Assembly: GCA_030549205.1 (NCBI GenBank)
Contig: JAUKTV010000003.1
Coordinates: 1,798,001 to 1,862,000 of the forward strand
From: Apiosordaria backusii
Taxonomy: Eukaryota; Ascomycota; Sordariomycetes; Sordariales; Lasiosphaeriaceae
Direction: 5' to 3'
Length of the DNA stretch: 64,000 nucleotides
Shown: one piece after another, positions 21,935-34,244 of the stretch
Layout of the letters: each line of letters begins with the position of its first letter
Position numbering within the stretch: the stretch's first letter is position 1
Translations under genes and position numbers: made by a program
The notes under the pieces: model-generated
Database searches by the model: none
The model's input: only the letters and a program-made list of their open reading frames with translations
Told to the model about the DNA's origin: nothing

Positions 21935-24900
21935 CTTGTTGTTGTTTTTCGTTGAAGAATTTGGAGGTTGATCTCGGTCAAGTGACTTCACCGACTGGGT
22001 TGAACCTTGTGGTAGCAAAGGTTGGGAGGAGTTGAGTGAGAGGGCTGCATTCTCACATGTTTGGGGGACATGGAACTTAAAACAAAACACGTCTGGTCGA
22101 GTCCGAGTCGGGCGTTGGCATGGCTCATCTCATTGTTGGGGCGTGGACTGGTTGGAATGCAACCAAAGGCTGCCCTATTTGGGGAGATTCCGATGGCACC
22201 ATAAGCCACAATGGGGATGGCGCTGTAACACAGCCCTAGCCATATTCTTGAACGCGGGGAAAGGCCCCACACAGCGATGCTGCGAACCCTGCAGATTGCC
22301 ATCCCGCTCTTCTTGGGCGTCTGGGCCTTTGAGCCACCAATTTCCATTCTGATCACAATCTTTGAACAGCTTCAGTGTTTCCAGCCACTCGTTGAGCACA
22401 ATCAAAACATTATCGTCATCAGAAAACTTGCCTGAGACACTTCCAAGCTATTTCTTCTTCAAGATAACCAACAGCGCCTCTCCAGTCAACATACATGCCA
22501 GCCCAGCCAGGCAACATTCCGGACAGGCATCGGTCTTAAAGCACCGCCGCCCGGAAAGCGCTTACATGCTCCGGCGACAGTGGAGTCCCGTCATCACCAA
22601 CAACGGCATGGTGGATCACTTCGATGACATGGAATCACTAGCGCATGCAACACATCCTTCAGACTTTTGGCCTTCCTCTTTTTGGTCTTTGCTCATGAAT
22701 CATGAAGCTGAGAGCCAGAAATTGCTGAGACTGCCCAATTCCTCACTGACAGTCACGCTCTTGTTTACCAAGAATTGGCAATTTCATCATCCGCAACCCG
22801 GTGATCCATTGAGCGGTGATTGATCGTGGAGAATATCCGTGGCGTTCCTAGTGGCCGAGTGCACCTGACCACGTGCAATTTGCCCTACCCTACCCTAAAT
22901 GCCTAGCTCACAATAAGCGTCCGTCTGGGCCCTCACGGCTCTGGAGATCTTCAAACCCCTGAAGACTCTGAAGACCCCGCTGTGGATGTCAAACGGCAGC
23001 CAAGACGGAATGTTAAAATCAGTGAAAAAGATCACCAGTTGATCTCACATCTTCAATTGCTTACACTACGGTGACGTGGGTGACGACTCTCACACCGCTT
23101 CACACTCCAGCCAGCCACAACATCGATCCTTGTTGATGGACAAAGTGAAAATCACAGCCGAAGCAATCCCGTTATGGCCAAGACGAAGTTCAAAGAATTT
23201 AGCATTTTTATTTGGATATTCACAGGCAATATCTCATCGCCTTAACAATCCTTTTTGAACAAGCCCAGCCAACGTGACATATCGAATCAATCCACACGCA
23301 TTACCCATGCAACATTGTGAAAGGCCTTGCAGACGTAGCGATCTTTCACCATACCATTTAACAGGACGCGTAGGTCACTGCTTGGTCAGAACAACTGGTT
23401 TGATATTGTTTCCGAAGTCGGCCCCGAAGAGCTTTTCGACCACATGCCGCGAAGGAGACACCAGATGGCAGCGCAGCTTCGATCCCGCATGTCACCACAA
23501 CAATCATGATTTCTGGGTCCGAACCGCGGACAATCTCTGTCAATGTTGCCCAATGCAAGAAGTACGACTATATCCCACGATTATGGTTACTATAACAGCT
23601 CAATCATGCTCGGCTCTTGTTTCGGAGGAGAGCCCTAGTGTAAAATTGCCTGGCTGCTTTTGACTATCTCCATGTAGCACAAACGCATTGTGGCGGCGGT
23701 GAAGGGTGTACAAACGGTCAATTATCGTGGTAGATTGTCAGAAGCGGAGTCGGGGCTGGTGGTAGGCACGCAGGGTCGGGCTGGAGATTGGTGAGGTGGG
23801 CAGGATCGGTGAGCTCGGATAGTTGAGCATTGGTAGCGGGAGCGGGTCGGCATTACCAGCAAGATCGGGTCGGAATAGGGAACAAGGTCGGCAGATACCG
23901 TATCGCCCTCGTGGTAGAAATTTTGAGAGAAACGATATGCTCGCCGTTGCCAGCGTGATCAAGAGGTCTGGGATAAGGTAGGACAGGCTTCAAGTTGTAA
24001 TAGCACGGAGAGGAGAGAAAACAAGAACAGGGAGTGTCTCAAATACAAGCAAAAGGCCTCGTGTCAGGATTGCTAGAAGCAATATCACAATTTCAAAAAG
24101 ACATCAAGCTACGATTTGTAAAATACCCAACAGAATCAAGATGTGAATATTCAAAACTGCTCTAGCGGATAAAGGCTACACTGAGTGGTGGACTTGGCAA
24201 TCAAAGGTGCTCGCCTGGTGTGCTGCCCCAGCACCCACCAACTTACTCGGCCAGCCCCTCCAGTGAAGGGAAAGCCTCAAGCGAGCAAACGGCATTACAA
24301 AATCATCAGGTCTTGCTCATTCTACGTCAACAACCAATAACACCTTCCATGATACGAACAAAGCACGATGTCCAAATAATGTCTGATGCCCTGAGGCCAG
24401 GACAAGGTGACACATGCAGATCTCGAGAGAGCAGGCAACCAGCATCCACACAATGCTGTCCTCCTTCGGGTTGAGCTTCCTGTACACCCCAACCTCAAGC
24501 CTCGGTTCTTGCCATGGGAGCGGCACCTTCCTGTCTATTCCCCACCGAAACCGGCCGAACGTAATCAGGCTGGAGATCCTGTGCCCACCTAGGACTCAAC
24601 AATCAGCAGAGTCCTGCCGACAAGCGGTCAGAAGGTTCCATGAGTACGTCAAGAGGGTGCTTGCGCCTGCCTCCGGTTGTAGATAAGACTACGATTTGGT
24701 GGCTAGTTGAGTAGGTGGATAGATCAGGCTGTGTATTCCTGCCTTACCCACAGATTCCATTCGATTCCATTTTGCTAACAATTTCCTGCCTACTCCCAAA
24801 CTTCTCTTCCTTCTCTCGTCCTTCTCTCCCTTCTCTCTCTACTTCCATCCTCCGTTCTTCTTCATCGGGACATCATCACCACCCCAAGCACCCGCCATGA

Positions 24901-27900
24901 CACCACCACTTGGAGAAGCATCGTTCCCACGGTGTCAAGTTGCTGTAGGTCCATTTTCATCTCCTCGCCGCTTCTAGAAACCTTCTTTCTTCCCACCGCC
25001 GTCCTTCCTTGGGAGAGCGTCCCCACAGGCCTCTCTCCCCGGAAAGCTGGCAATTCCTCACAGATGAGAATCAGTTCACTGGTTCGATCAGCACCTTCTA
25101 TCTCCATACCCCTCCTCTGTACGAGGAAACACCTTGATCTTCGCGTTCCACTTCACCTCGATAGGAAAAATCCTGTCCTCTAACATTGTTTCCTCTAGCT
25201 CCAATAACAGCAGCCTGTAGCAGCCCACATGCTTCGACATCGAGAGCATTTCGCCATGATACAGAGTCGTTTGCCCGCCTGATTGGCATTGCCTCGATCA
25301 GCACGCCACTGATGGGTCAAGCCGTCTATATTTGCTCCGCTACGGCGGCAAACAAGTAAGTACTCACGTTCTTCCCAGACTAGGTATCCTCGAAGATGGC
25401 AACTAACATTTGGTTCTCCAGCCTGACACGCCCATCATTCTTGGGTTGCCCGCTCGCATTCCTTGTACTGATCTCCATTGAAGCCAATATGCTTGGCTTT
25501 GGGCCAGTCAGTTCAGCATACCAGCTCCAAGTATCGGCTCTCCTTGATCGGCAACGTGTTTTGCACTGGGGCGAGTAGCCACAAGACCTGCCATCGCTTG
25601 GCAGCAGGTCAGCTTCGCCGGCCTTCTGGTATGCATACTCCTTTCAATCATTGCCATTGGGAAGGGACTCGTTTTTCCAAGCAGAGACTGACCCTCTGCC
25701 TCCGAACATAGTTCTCACAAGGTACCCTTCGTCACACAGTCTGGCCCAGCGCCTAGATCTGGCATCGTGGCGGACCAAGCAGATGTTCTCAAGTCCAGAG
25801 CTTGGCCGATGTGTGTTCTCTTGCCCAGTTGCGGGAACGTCTCTGCGTCGTCTTCGATTGTGACGTCCAAATTGCAAGCGAGATCGAAGACAACATCAGT
25901 CGACTTGATTCCATCCTGCCTTGCAAGTGCAGTCCTGTAAGTGCCACATCCGTCTGTCATGCGGGAGGCCGGTCTAACATGACTAGGTGCCGTCCAGGCA
26001 ACCAAACGATCCTCAACCCGGAGAGGAACGCAATCTCGCCGACACCGTTCTCAATGTCGATTCTTTTCCTTAGGACAGGAACTTCGACCTCGTGATGGCC
26101 TCTAGCATCATACTCCCTCAGATCATGAGCGGCTTCACCGTGTCCTCTGCGAAACTGCCAGCACAACTCTCTCCAGCCGCTGCCGGGCGTGATCCGATGG
26201 TACGGTTCCGTCATGTCTCCCACTCAAGGCAGCCAACCATTCAACAAGTGCCTCCCAGGGGCGTGTGAATGCATCCTCTCATTCCCACTCACTTTTGTGT
26301 CACTGTGGGAGGCGCTGTGCCTTGGCACTCTGGCACCAACATTTGGTAAGTCTCTCACTCCTTGCTTCAAACCATTCTCCCGATATGAGAAGTCTTGGGC
26401 CTTGGCTGGAACAGATTAGCTAACCTTTGATTCTTGGACAGGCCGCTTCCCTGTCAGTGGCAGAGGTCCTCTTGTCCGACAGCCTCGATACACCCTTTGT
26501 CCAACTGTCCTGTCCCGCGAGCAAACCATTCGGCCCCAGACGTGGCGTCCAACAAGTCTGGCGCTTCCCTTGAAGCGTGCGACCTCTTTCAACCTGGGCT
26601 CAAATATCATTGCGTCGAGTAAGGTACCTTGAAGGGATATCCTGGCTCCGTCCGGCATCACCTTTGCCTGGTCTATCGCAAAAGTCGATCTTCATTTCCT
26701 CTCTTCAACATTAAGCCGGGGTTCTTGTGAGCCACGGCATCTTGTCACAGCTGCCGACGACAGTTCCCGACAAACGTTGACGCCAACTGGCTGCCAATCT
26801 TCGACCATGGGATGTTGGCCACCACGCTTGCTTGCGATCCACCTTGGGTTTCTCAACAATGGATGTCGAGGGCTTGTGCATCATCCTCGTGCAGCCCGAG
26901 ATTCGCATCTCACCACCGTCCAGGCTTTCCGAATATTTGCTTCCCGGAAGGTTGCCTTGCCTGACGCTTTGCACGTTCACTCAACCAAGACTTCCTCGGA
27001 GCATGGATTCCTTTCAGCTTGCTCTCTCCGGCCATTTGTCTTCCCTCTAGAAGAACGATTCAAGTCACATGGCCCTGCTCTGAGAAGCACCTTCCACCTA
27101 CATCAACTGCACGCTCCAGAGCGCGACCATAGCTTGCTCTCACCCCATACGACCTACCCGGCACCCCAGAGCCTTCCCATAGGTGTGTTTCACGACGCAT
27201 GCGGGCTTACACCCAAACATTCGCGCAGAACCTCAACTTGTCTCCTTGGATCTTGGTGCTCGGTCTCTGCGAGGGCAACTGATCACGATTCGAGGGTGTC
27301 ACATCATCCCTCCTTTTGGAGCATTGTATGTCCATTCCAGTGCAGCGGATTCTTTCATATCTACCGACCCATGGACCGCAACATTTTGTCAGGATTGTCA
27401 TAGATTCCAACCCTGCTTATCCTGTCGGCCAGTCTTGCCTAGTGATCCACCGAGCCTACTGGCCCTTGTCTCATGGCAGTCACCATCCACCACTTCAACA
27501 TTCTTATCGGAGGCCTTCGCAGTGGTCCCGTCCATCGTTGTCAACAAGCTCGACCCCAAACTTCCCACGCAGCAAGGGATGGTTCGTTGTCGTCTGCCTA
27601 TGTTGAGTCGGATGGAGATACACACAGCTCCATTTGATGCCTGTCCTGAATGCGCATACGCATGTGCCAGTTGCGAGTTGGTGGCGATCGCCTCACGATG
27701 CTGCTGGCTCACGCCCATACAAAAGCGTCGCGAAACCGCGTTTCATTCCAAGCGTGGGACGGCTCACGAATGAGATGTTTGAAACCATCAAGCCCAGTCA
27801 GTGGCAATGTCCAACATGGCTCGCTGTCGCACCAACATCAACATGCCTTCCAAGTTTGCCGACAACCACCAGGCGGCTTCCTCGACTTTGAGCGCCCCAA

Positions 27901-28426
27901 GACGAAGCCCGAGCATGAGAGTCTGCCCCGAAAGGCTTCGCCAACTGCTAGGTACCCCCAGCTACACGATTGGCCAGCATGGCGTGGCTGTCTCCCACGG
28001 CCATCACCTCGGCCATACCTCCGAGAGCATGTAACCCCCAGGGCCGATGGGCGAGAGCGGTCCCAATACCCTTACCACTTGAGCACGAGAATGTGAGCCA
28101 GTTCGACATGATGGGTCTTCCAGCTGGCGGCAGTCATGGAGCGGCCAACATGTCCCAGCTTCAGCATCCCGGGCTGTTGTCGGCGGCTTGCACGCCAGGG
28201 CGGGCAGATGATATGTGGTCAAAGGAGAGGGTGTCTATCTCTACCTTACCTTACCAAATGGTCTGTTGCTCATGCTACCACAGCGGGTGCGGGCCCTGTT
28301 GAATTGTGTCAGTACGGTCGGATTGTGCCTGCCCACTAAATTGTGGCAATTAAGTCAACAGTGTCAACGCTGCAAATAGTGTCAACACCCCAGGGCCTAT
28401 ATTCTTCAAAAAGCTACAGCGGCCAG

Positions 28427-28533
28427 GCCACTAAGCCGGCCACTGAGCCAGCCACTGTTAACTGGGCCAGTGGGTAGGCCAGTGGGTGAGCCAGTGGGTG
28501 AGCCAGTGGGTAAGCCAGTGGGTAAGCCAGTGG
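28427..28533 (+). repeat. 12-base minisatellite
   Basis: Nine units of 12 bases, the later ones nearly identical (GCCAGTGGGTRA) and the first three diverged (GCCACTRAGCCR). On the minus strand the array reads as repeated TGLP or TGSP tetrapeptides, but no complete gene surrounds it. Confidence 0.85.
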
Positions 28534-28682
28534 AAGACCACCGGAAAGAAACGCTGGAAAAGAAGAAAGTCAGTGGGACGTAGCTGGGATTGAACACAGG
28601 CCTATCGAACAGTGGGAGACTTACAGTCGAGGGCGCCTTTGCTGCTTTGCCTGTCCCTTACCATGCCAGGTGAAAGGACCGA

Positions 28683-28713
28683 CAGATGAGCCAGAGTCCG
28701 GCTTGGCTGACCC
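28683..28713 (+). repeat. 31-base dispersed repeat, copy 2
   Basis: Identical over 31 bases to 4867-4897, and the first 15 bases recur at 29425. In one frame this copy reads DEPESGLADPDSTLVG. Confidence 0.7.
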
Positions 28714-30167
28714 TGATTCTACTTTGGTTGGAAGGGCCTTCCAAACGCTGCAGAAACCGGTCCCCGAGTTGATCCACATCAATAATCACCCTCACAACGG
28801 CTCAGATCACCATGGATGGACGGTTGGGAACACAGAAGTGCCTACCTGCCTGTCGTCGATCACAGTGCTCAGCTGCTGTGCTGCGGATCTTGATATGACC
28901 ATTCTCAGCACATCACCACATGAGTCCGTCTCCCACGTCCCCTCGCCTACCCGCCGACCGACCTGCAAGGTGTCGACCAAGCCTATTCGTTGAGGTCAGG
29001 ATTTTGGTGCAACGCTGATTCGAGCAGCGCTCCTGTCTCCAGACTGAGCCAGACTGTCGTCACCTCGGCGCGGTATCTCAGGGTCACCAATCCCCAGACA
29101 GATCATTCGACTCCGCCTTCGACCTTCGCAGCATCGACACACTTCAGATCATGGGCGATATGAGGCTCTCTCTCTGCGGTTGATCACTCGGAGTTCTAGC
29201 CTTTGGTCAAGGTACCGAGCAGGTCCTTTCCGAAGTCTGGGTGCCGGGTAGGTATCTACCTGAGATCAGAGTTCCTGAAGACGATCAACCCCCAGGTTCC
29301 CTGGACAAGGCTGTCCGCGTCCATACTCCACGGCATTGTCTAATGAGTCTCAGTTGTTGGGATCACTGCAGGTTTCGGGTTTCTGAGACCGAGCACGACC
29401 ATCGCCAGACTTGTTCGGGGCGGGCAGATGAGCCAGAGTACGTTTTTCGCATTTGGTTGGGGTCGGCCCCATAGAGTCGAACTTTTCGGACCTTTCACAT
29501 CAATTCCGAGACGCTCTTTGAAGAGCTCAGCCAGTACTTGCCAACATCATCCATAAGCACAGCTCGCCCAGTTGGAGTTCTTCCTCTTCCTCTTCCCCCT
29601 CCTCTTCCTCTCTCCCTGCGGTCCGGGACATGTCATCACCTCGTCAGTCTTGCCATCAACAACCTGACCCAGCGTATCGGCCCTTCCGACCTTCCCCGCA
29701 GGAGCCAACAAACCCCCCTTTTTGCGAATACCGATGATCACATTAATTTGTGTAGGTGTCTCGCAACTTGGACCCCCATCAACGGCTTACAACCGGTACT
29801 GCAAGTGCCGCCCAGCAAGCCTCGCCCGCGCATGTGCCAACCCAGCAATCCTCACGCGAGGATTGTTGGGTTTGGTAGTGACATTGATACCCCTCGGGGG
29901 GTGGCTCGCCACCATGAGCCACGATCGCACCAATACCAACATGTCTTCCGAAGTTGGCGGCAACCGCCAAACCGGCTACTCAACATTTCTCAGTACCCAA
30001 GTCGGCTCCCATGGCCAGCATGGCTCTGCCTCCCCATGGAGGTGGGTGGGCGGGTGCCGGGTAGGTGCCGGGTATTTGATCACTTGGTGACGGCGGTGGT
30101 GGTGGCTACGGTGGTGGTGGTGGTGGTGGTTGATGACGGACCTTTGTATGCAAGTAGGCAGGAGCTG

Positions 30168-30300
30168 GGCGACATAACGATCAAGCTGGTGGAGGTACAC
30201 GACATCGTGCTTCATTCGACTAAGGTACCTATACGTAGGTCACCTTGTCGGTGAAGACGTTTGTCGTGGACCTCCACCAGTTTTGATCGTTATGTTCGCC
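30168..30300. repeat. long imperfect inverted repeat (foldback)
   Basis: Two arms of about 64 bases (30168-30231 and 30236-30300) are reverse complements with only scattered mismatches and one- or two-base bulges, separated by the four bases TACG. The outer parts share CATAACGATCAA and CTGGTGGAGGT; the inner parts share AAGGT and ACCTA. A transcript would fold into one long hairpin. It may be a small foldback element or a small-RNA precursor; I see no clear target-site duplication. Confidence 0.85.
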
Positions 30301-30823
30301 AGGTGCTTCTTCAGTTAGGGAGTAGTGTGGGGGTGATGTATGTATAAAGAAAATGGAGTGTTTGATGGAAACCCTCGATTGCCAGCTTTGAGTGTTTGTG
30401 TTCTGTACTGTGTTGTCATGCAAATGAACCACCGACAACTGGTTGCCCTTCTCATCTTACCTAGATGAACTGACATCCGGCTCAAACCAAAAAAGCTTGA
30501 GAGTGCCTCTATCAACGTTGTAGATGAAGTGTTGAAATAAAGAAAGGGTGATCACTCCGCCTTTGAGATCCGTGGGTGCTCCAGAGTTGTCACCGATGCT
30601 TTTCCTGGTCAGAGTGGTCACCTTGGCTAGATGTTGGTCTGCTTCCATGATGCAGAACGCAGTCGTCTAGGAGCTTCCATGGCATCTATCTATATACGGG
30701 TCTTCTAACGTAAATACATTTTCCTGCTGCGCTTCTCCCCTGCCGTCTTGTGACTCCGGCCCTCAGACCAGCATTATCTTCATACCATCTTCCCCATCAA
30801 ACATGCCGACCTATAAAATTATC

Positions 30824-33539
30824 TCACAAATGCGCCCTATTCTCCAACGTCCTCCTCCTCTTCCTCTCCTTCGTACTCCTATCCAACAACCTTTCCTCCT
30901 CCTCACTCAACCTCGCCGGCGCGTTCATCCCCTTAGCCTTCTTCCCCCATCCACACCCTTCACCGCTTCCGCCCACAGCTTCTGGCCCAGCTCATCCGTC
31001 AACCTAATCACCCTCGTGCTCACCGTCGCGCCATCCCTTCTGTTTTTCCCCTCTCTCCTACTCGAGGCGATTTTCTCTGTGAAATCCCATAATTTCCCCG
31101 AAGCTGTTAAATTTCCAGTGATTTCATCCCTGCTGGGGCGCCACTCGGGAGAGACGCGAAGCCGGGGTGGTATCCGGCTGTCTTTGGACTTGACGACTTG
31201 GATGATTCCTTCCTCCTCGAAGCGCTGGTAGGAATTTTTGAGGGTTTCCTTGTTGACGGCTTCAAAGTAGGAGAGGTCGCCTTGGTGGTAGAGGGTTTTG
31301 CCCAACTAATGTTGAAAGTTAGCATGTGGGTGGAAGAGGGGGAAAGGAAAGAGAGAGAGGCTTACGAATTGAGCGCTGTCTTGGGCTCGGGAGACCTGAA
31401 TCCAGACGTCGTCTTTTTGCCCCAGGGGAGGGGTGAGACCCATGAGTGATACAGCCGCCAGCCAACTAGCCTCGATGAACGGCCAGATCAAAAAGCAGTA
31501 GAAATCGTAATTCTCACGACCGGCTGCGCGTTCTGCGTCGGAGAGGCCGATTTTGGTTATGTTGCGTTGTTCGTCTCGTTCGATCATGATGATGTTGTCT
31601 GCTTCGAGGCCGGCCAGGGTGCGCTCGAGGTTGACTTGGAGGCCTTCCCCGCTGTAGATGAACTCGCCTCGGAAGAGGGAAGAGAGGAACAGGACTTGAT
31701 CGTGGAGTTCCTGGTAGGGAATGTCTTGGATTGCCGGGCCGCCGCCTTGTTTGACTTTGGTGTAGAGGGCTGCTGCGACTAACGCTTCGGAGATGAAGAG
31801 GTGGATGGTCATGTTGCGGTAAAAGGAGAGCTGGAAGCGGTCGACGGCGTAGTAGGTTGGTTCGGCTAGGCCTTCGACCACGCCGACGAGGTCTTTGCCG
31901 AGGACTTCGAGCCCGCGCTCGATGACGTCTGAGAGGGGAGGTTGCCAAAGTGGGCGACGCGGCCGCCTTTGGCTTTGACTCTTTCGGTGAGCCATTCTAC
32001 TCGACGGATGAGTTCGGCTCGGCCGACGCCTCTGCCTCTGAGGGTTAAGAGGACGGTGCCGATGAGAGCGGTAGGCATGACGACGGAGACATCGTTGATG
32101 TCTGCCAACACTTTGTAGCCGAGGGTTCTCAAGAGCTTTTGTCTGACGACTTGGTTCTTGGTGTCTTTCCAGTCGATATGAATAGCAGACGGTACCTTGC
32201 TCAGCCTGTTGATCTGATCATCAATGAAACCCCTCAAGCTCCACGGCTCATGAAACCTCACATCCACCCTCCCTAACCTCAAACTCAGCACATTAGAGCC
32301 CCCGACAAGAAATCCGCCAAATTCTCCTTCTTCTTTGGGACTCCCAGCAACTCAGTCACATAACCCTCCGTCTCAATGACCTTGTCATACTGCGTCGAAA
32401 CTGGACAAATAATCGCATCCTCCACCCTCCCACTCAACAAGCTATCCAAAACAAAGCTCAAAATTCCAAACTTGGGCGGTAGCAGCTTCCCAGTGCGTGA
32501 CCTCCCCCCCTCGATAAAACACTCCAAATTATACCCACCCTGCAACAACACATCAATATACGCCTGCACCAGCGTCGTATAAAGCTGATCATCCCCAAAG
32601 CTTCTCCGGATATACATCGCGCCCGCATGCTGCAAAAAACTCCCCACCAGCGGAAAGTTCAAATTATCCCCCGCCACCACCACCGGCAGCGCCAGCCCAA
32701 GACGATAACACAGCAACTGCTGCGCGACATAATCCACATGCGACCTATGACACGGCAAGAAAATAATACTCTGCTTCTTCTTCTCCGCCTCTTCCGCCAC
32801 ATTTCTCAGTCTCAGCACCTCCTCACTGGACACATGGATCCCCTGGTGATACGCCCTCAGCAGCAGCTGGGTCACGAGATAATACGCCCCGCGGATAAAC
32901 GACTTGCTCTCAAACTTGCAGATCATATTATCCGTCAGATGCTCTGCTACTTCTTGCAACCCCTGGACTAGCTCGGCGCGTCGTTTGGCCTTTTTGATCT
33001 CATATTCCCTGCCGCTACTCGGGGGCGGTAAGAAGCCCTGTTGTTCCTCGACCGAGATTCGGAGGTCGGCGAGCTGGGCGATTTTGGTCTGGAGGACGGT
33101 GGCGGACATTACTTGGGTTTTGATGTGCTCGGAGAAGCCGGAGTAGAAGATTGGTTGGCCGATTACGTCGTCGTAGGCACGCCAGCCTGTTCCCGAGACG
33201 TATAAGGAGACATCGCGGAGGAATCTGGACCAGGAGGGGTCAGTGCTTGGGGAGGGGAGGAAGGAGATTGCGGAGGGGGGTGGTGGTGGGGGGTCGGACA
33301 TTGTGGTGGTGTTGACGATGGGAAGGATGAGAGAGGGAAAGGAGAGAGAGAGAGAGAAGAGACAAGACGTACCGTAACGGCTCGGAGCGGAAACGGGCTA
33401 CTTTTTTCATCAGGGCCTCGTCTTTGCCATCTTTGTCTTTGGGGGGCTCGACGAATCCACTTGGTTGAAGAGTAATTCTGTCGCCGAGGATTCGAAGGTC
33501 TGGGGCCGAGTCGTGGCGGTCGCGGTCGTCGGGAGCCAT
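30824..33539 (-). CDS. glycerol-3-P / DHAP acyltransferase, three frame breaks
   Basis: PlsB/GNPAT-type acyltransferase, which makes 1-acyl-glycerol-3-phosphate or 1-acyl-DHAP, the first step of glycerolipid synthesis. Exons are 33539-33373, 33224-31366 and 31305-30824, with introns of 148 and 60 bases. Family motifs are all present: PLRFLRDVSLYVSGTGW at the splice, HRSHVD with H and D of the HX4D catalytic motif (about residues 215-220), GDNLNFPLVG, FIEGGRSRTGK (about 292-302) and CPVSTQYDK. The long exon and the last exon contain three one-base breaks, at 32299-32303, 31935-31938 and 30944-30948. Each lies in a G/C run and each is repaired by one extra base, after which the total is exactly 837 codons. 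The repaired C terminus ends AHL, a PTS1-like tripeptide that would send the enzyme to peroxisomes, as in DHAP acyltransferases. I take this as a live gene with sequence errors. Confidence 0.9.
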
Positions 33540-34244
33540 TTTGGTGTTTCCCGTCTATATCAACTGCGTCTTAGAAAGGCAGTGGTCCGTCGCGCGCTCG
33601 TCGTCTAGGTCGGTGTGGTAGAAAGTGAAAGTGGCGTTGCGGGTTGAACCGCGGGACGGTTCTCACGGAAACGCTTTTCCCTCTCCAAATACACGAATTG
33701 GGTTCCGGCCAAGTTGACAGAAGAGACGGCGCAAAGATTGGGATGTTCAGAGGAGGTGGAGCACAGATAGGACTTCATCCACCGGCACTGTCAACAACCA
33801 CGTGCACGTGTAGAGAGAAGAGAAAACCAAGAGATTCACGAGGACGACACAAGATGGATGTTGACCTGCATTTGGATGGAATGCCGATGTTTCCCGAGGC
33901 CCGCTCCCGCGCAGCAGCAGTCAGTTCGAGGTGCACGCTGACGTCCAAGTCGCAGGGGGGTCCAGAACGCGGCAGGGATCTAGTTTAGCGGGAACGCCAC
34001 TGTTTCCCCAGGGGGTAAAGTTGGGGAAGAGGGGCCGAGGGCAGCAAATAAGCGAGTTGTCATTGGCTCACATGTCAAATTCCAGGTTCTCCAGCGTCCA
34101 AGCTTTTTGGCGTGAGGTGCCCCAAGTCCAAGCTCCACTGGAAAAAAGTCCACTGTTCACAATCGCATTCTCCAACCCAGCACAGCACCCAGGAATCGCA
34201 TCACCCTTCATCAAACGATCAGGCCAACAGATTCAGTCGCGAAT
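33540..34244. promoter_or_regulatory. divergent promoter, acyltransferase / POP4
   Basis: The acyltransferase (-) and Pop4 (+) genes diverge from this 705-base gap. Two adjacent CACGTG palindromes lie near its centre (33799-33810). No other gene is supported. Confidence 0.55.
33799..33810. promoter_or_regulatory. two abutting CACGTG boxes
   Basis: CACGTG occurs twice head to tail without a spacer, about 260 bases before the acyltransferase ATG and 435 before the POP4 ATG. This is the core bound by basic helix-loop-helix factors such as fungal Pho4-, Cbf1- or SREBP-type proteins. Which gene, if either, responds is unknown. Confidence 0.4.

Larger units (their letters stand above)
21935..30823. 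other. gene-poor island with relic repeats
   Basis: Almost 9 kb without a supportable gene. At 24780-24900 a pyrimidine-rich stretch leads into an ATG at 24897 and looks like a gene start, but no splice pattern gives a long product, so any gene there is decayed. The segments around 27800-27900 and 29900-30000 are similar to each other, and short copies of the 31-base repeat lie at 28203, 28683 and 29425. A 12-base minisatellite lies at 28427-28533, GGT repeats at about 30090-30133 and a long hairpin at 30168-30300. Confidence 0.5.

Noticed and set aside
24897..26100. Promoter-like pyrimidine tract, ATG and possible short exons
   Set aside because: The needed introns would be under 40 bases or out of phase, and no product matches a family I know.
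28427..28533. 12-base array considered as a CRISPR-like array
   Set aside because: Units are contiguous without spacers and the organism is a fungus.
29538..30254. Plus-strand frame of 238 residues
   Set aside because: Composition follows CT- and GGT-rich simple repeats, and its end overlaps the hairpin; no domain is visible.
30165..30303. Hairpin read as a rho-type or intrinsic terminator
   Set aside because: The arms are far too long, there is no following T run, and the genome is eukaryotic.
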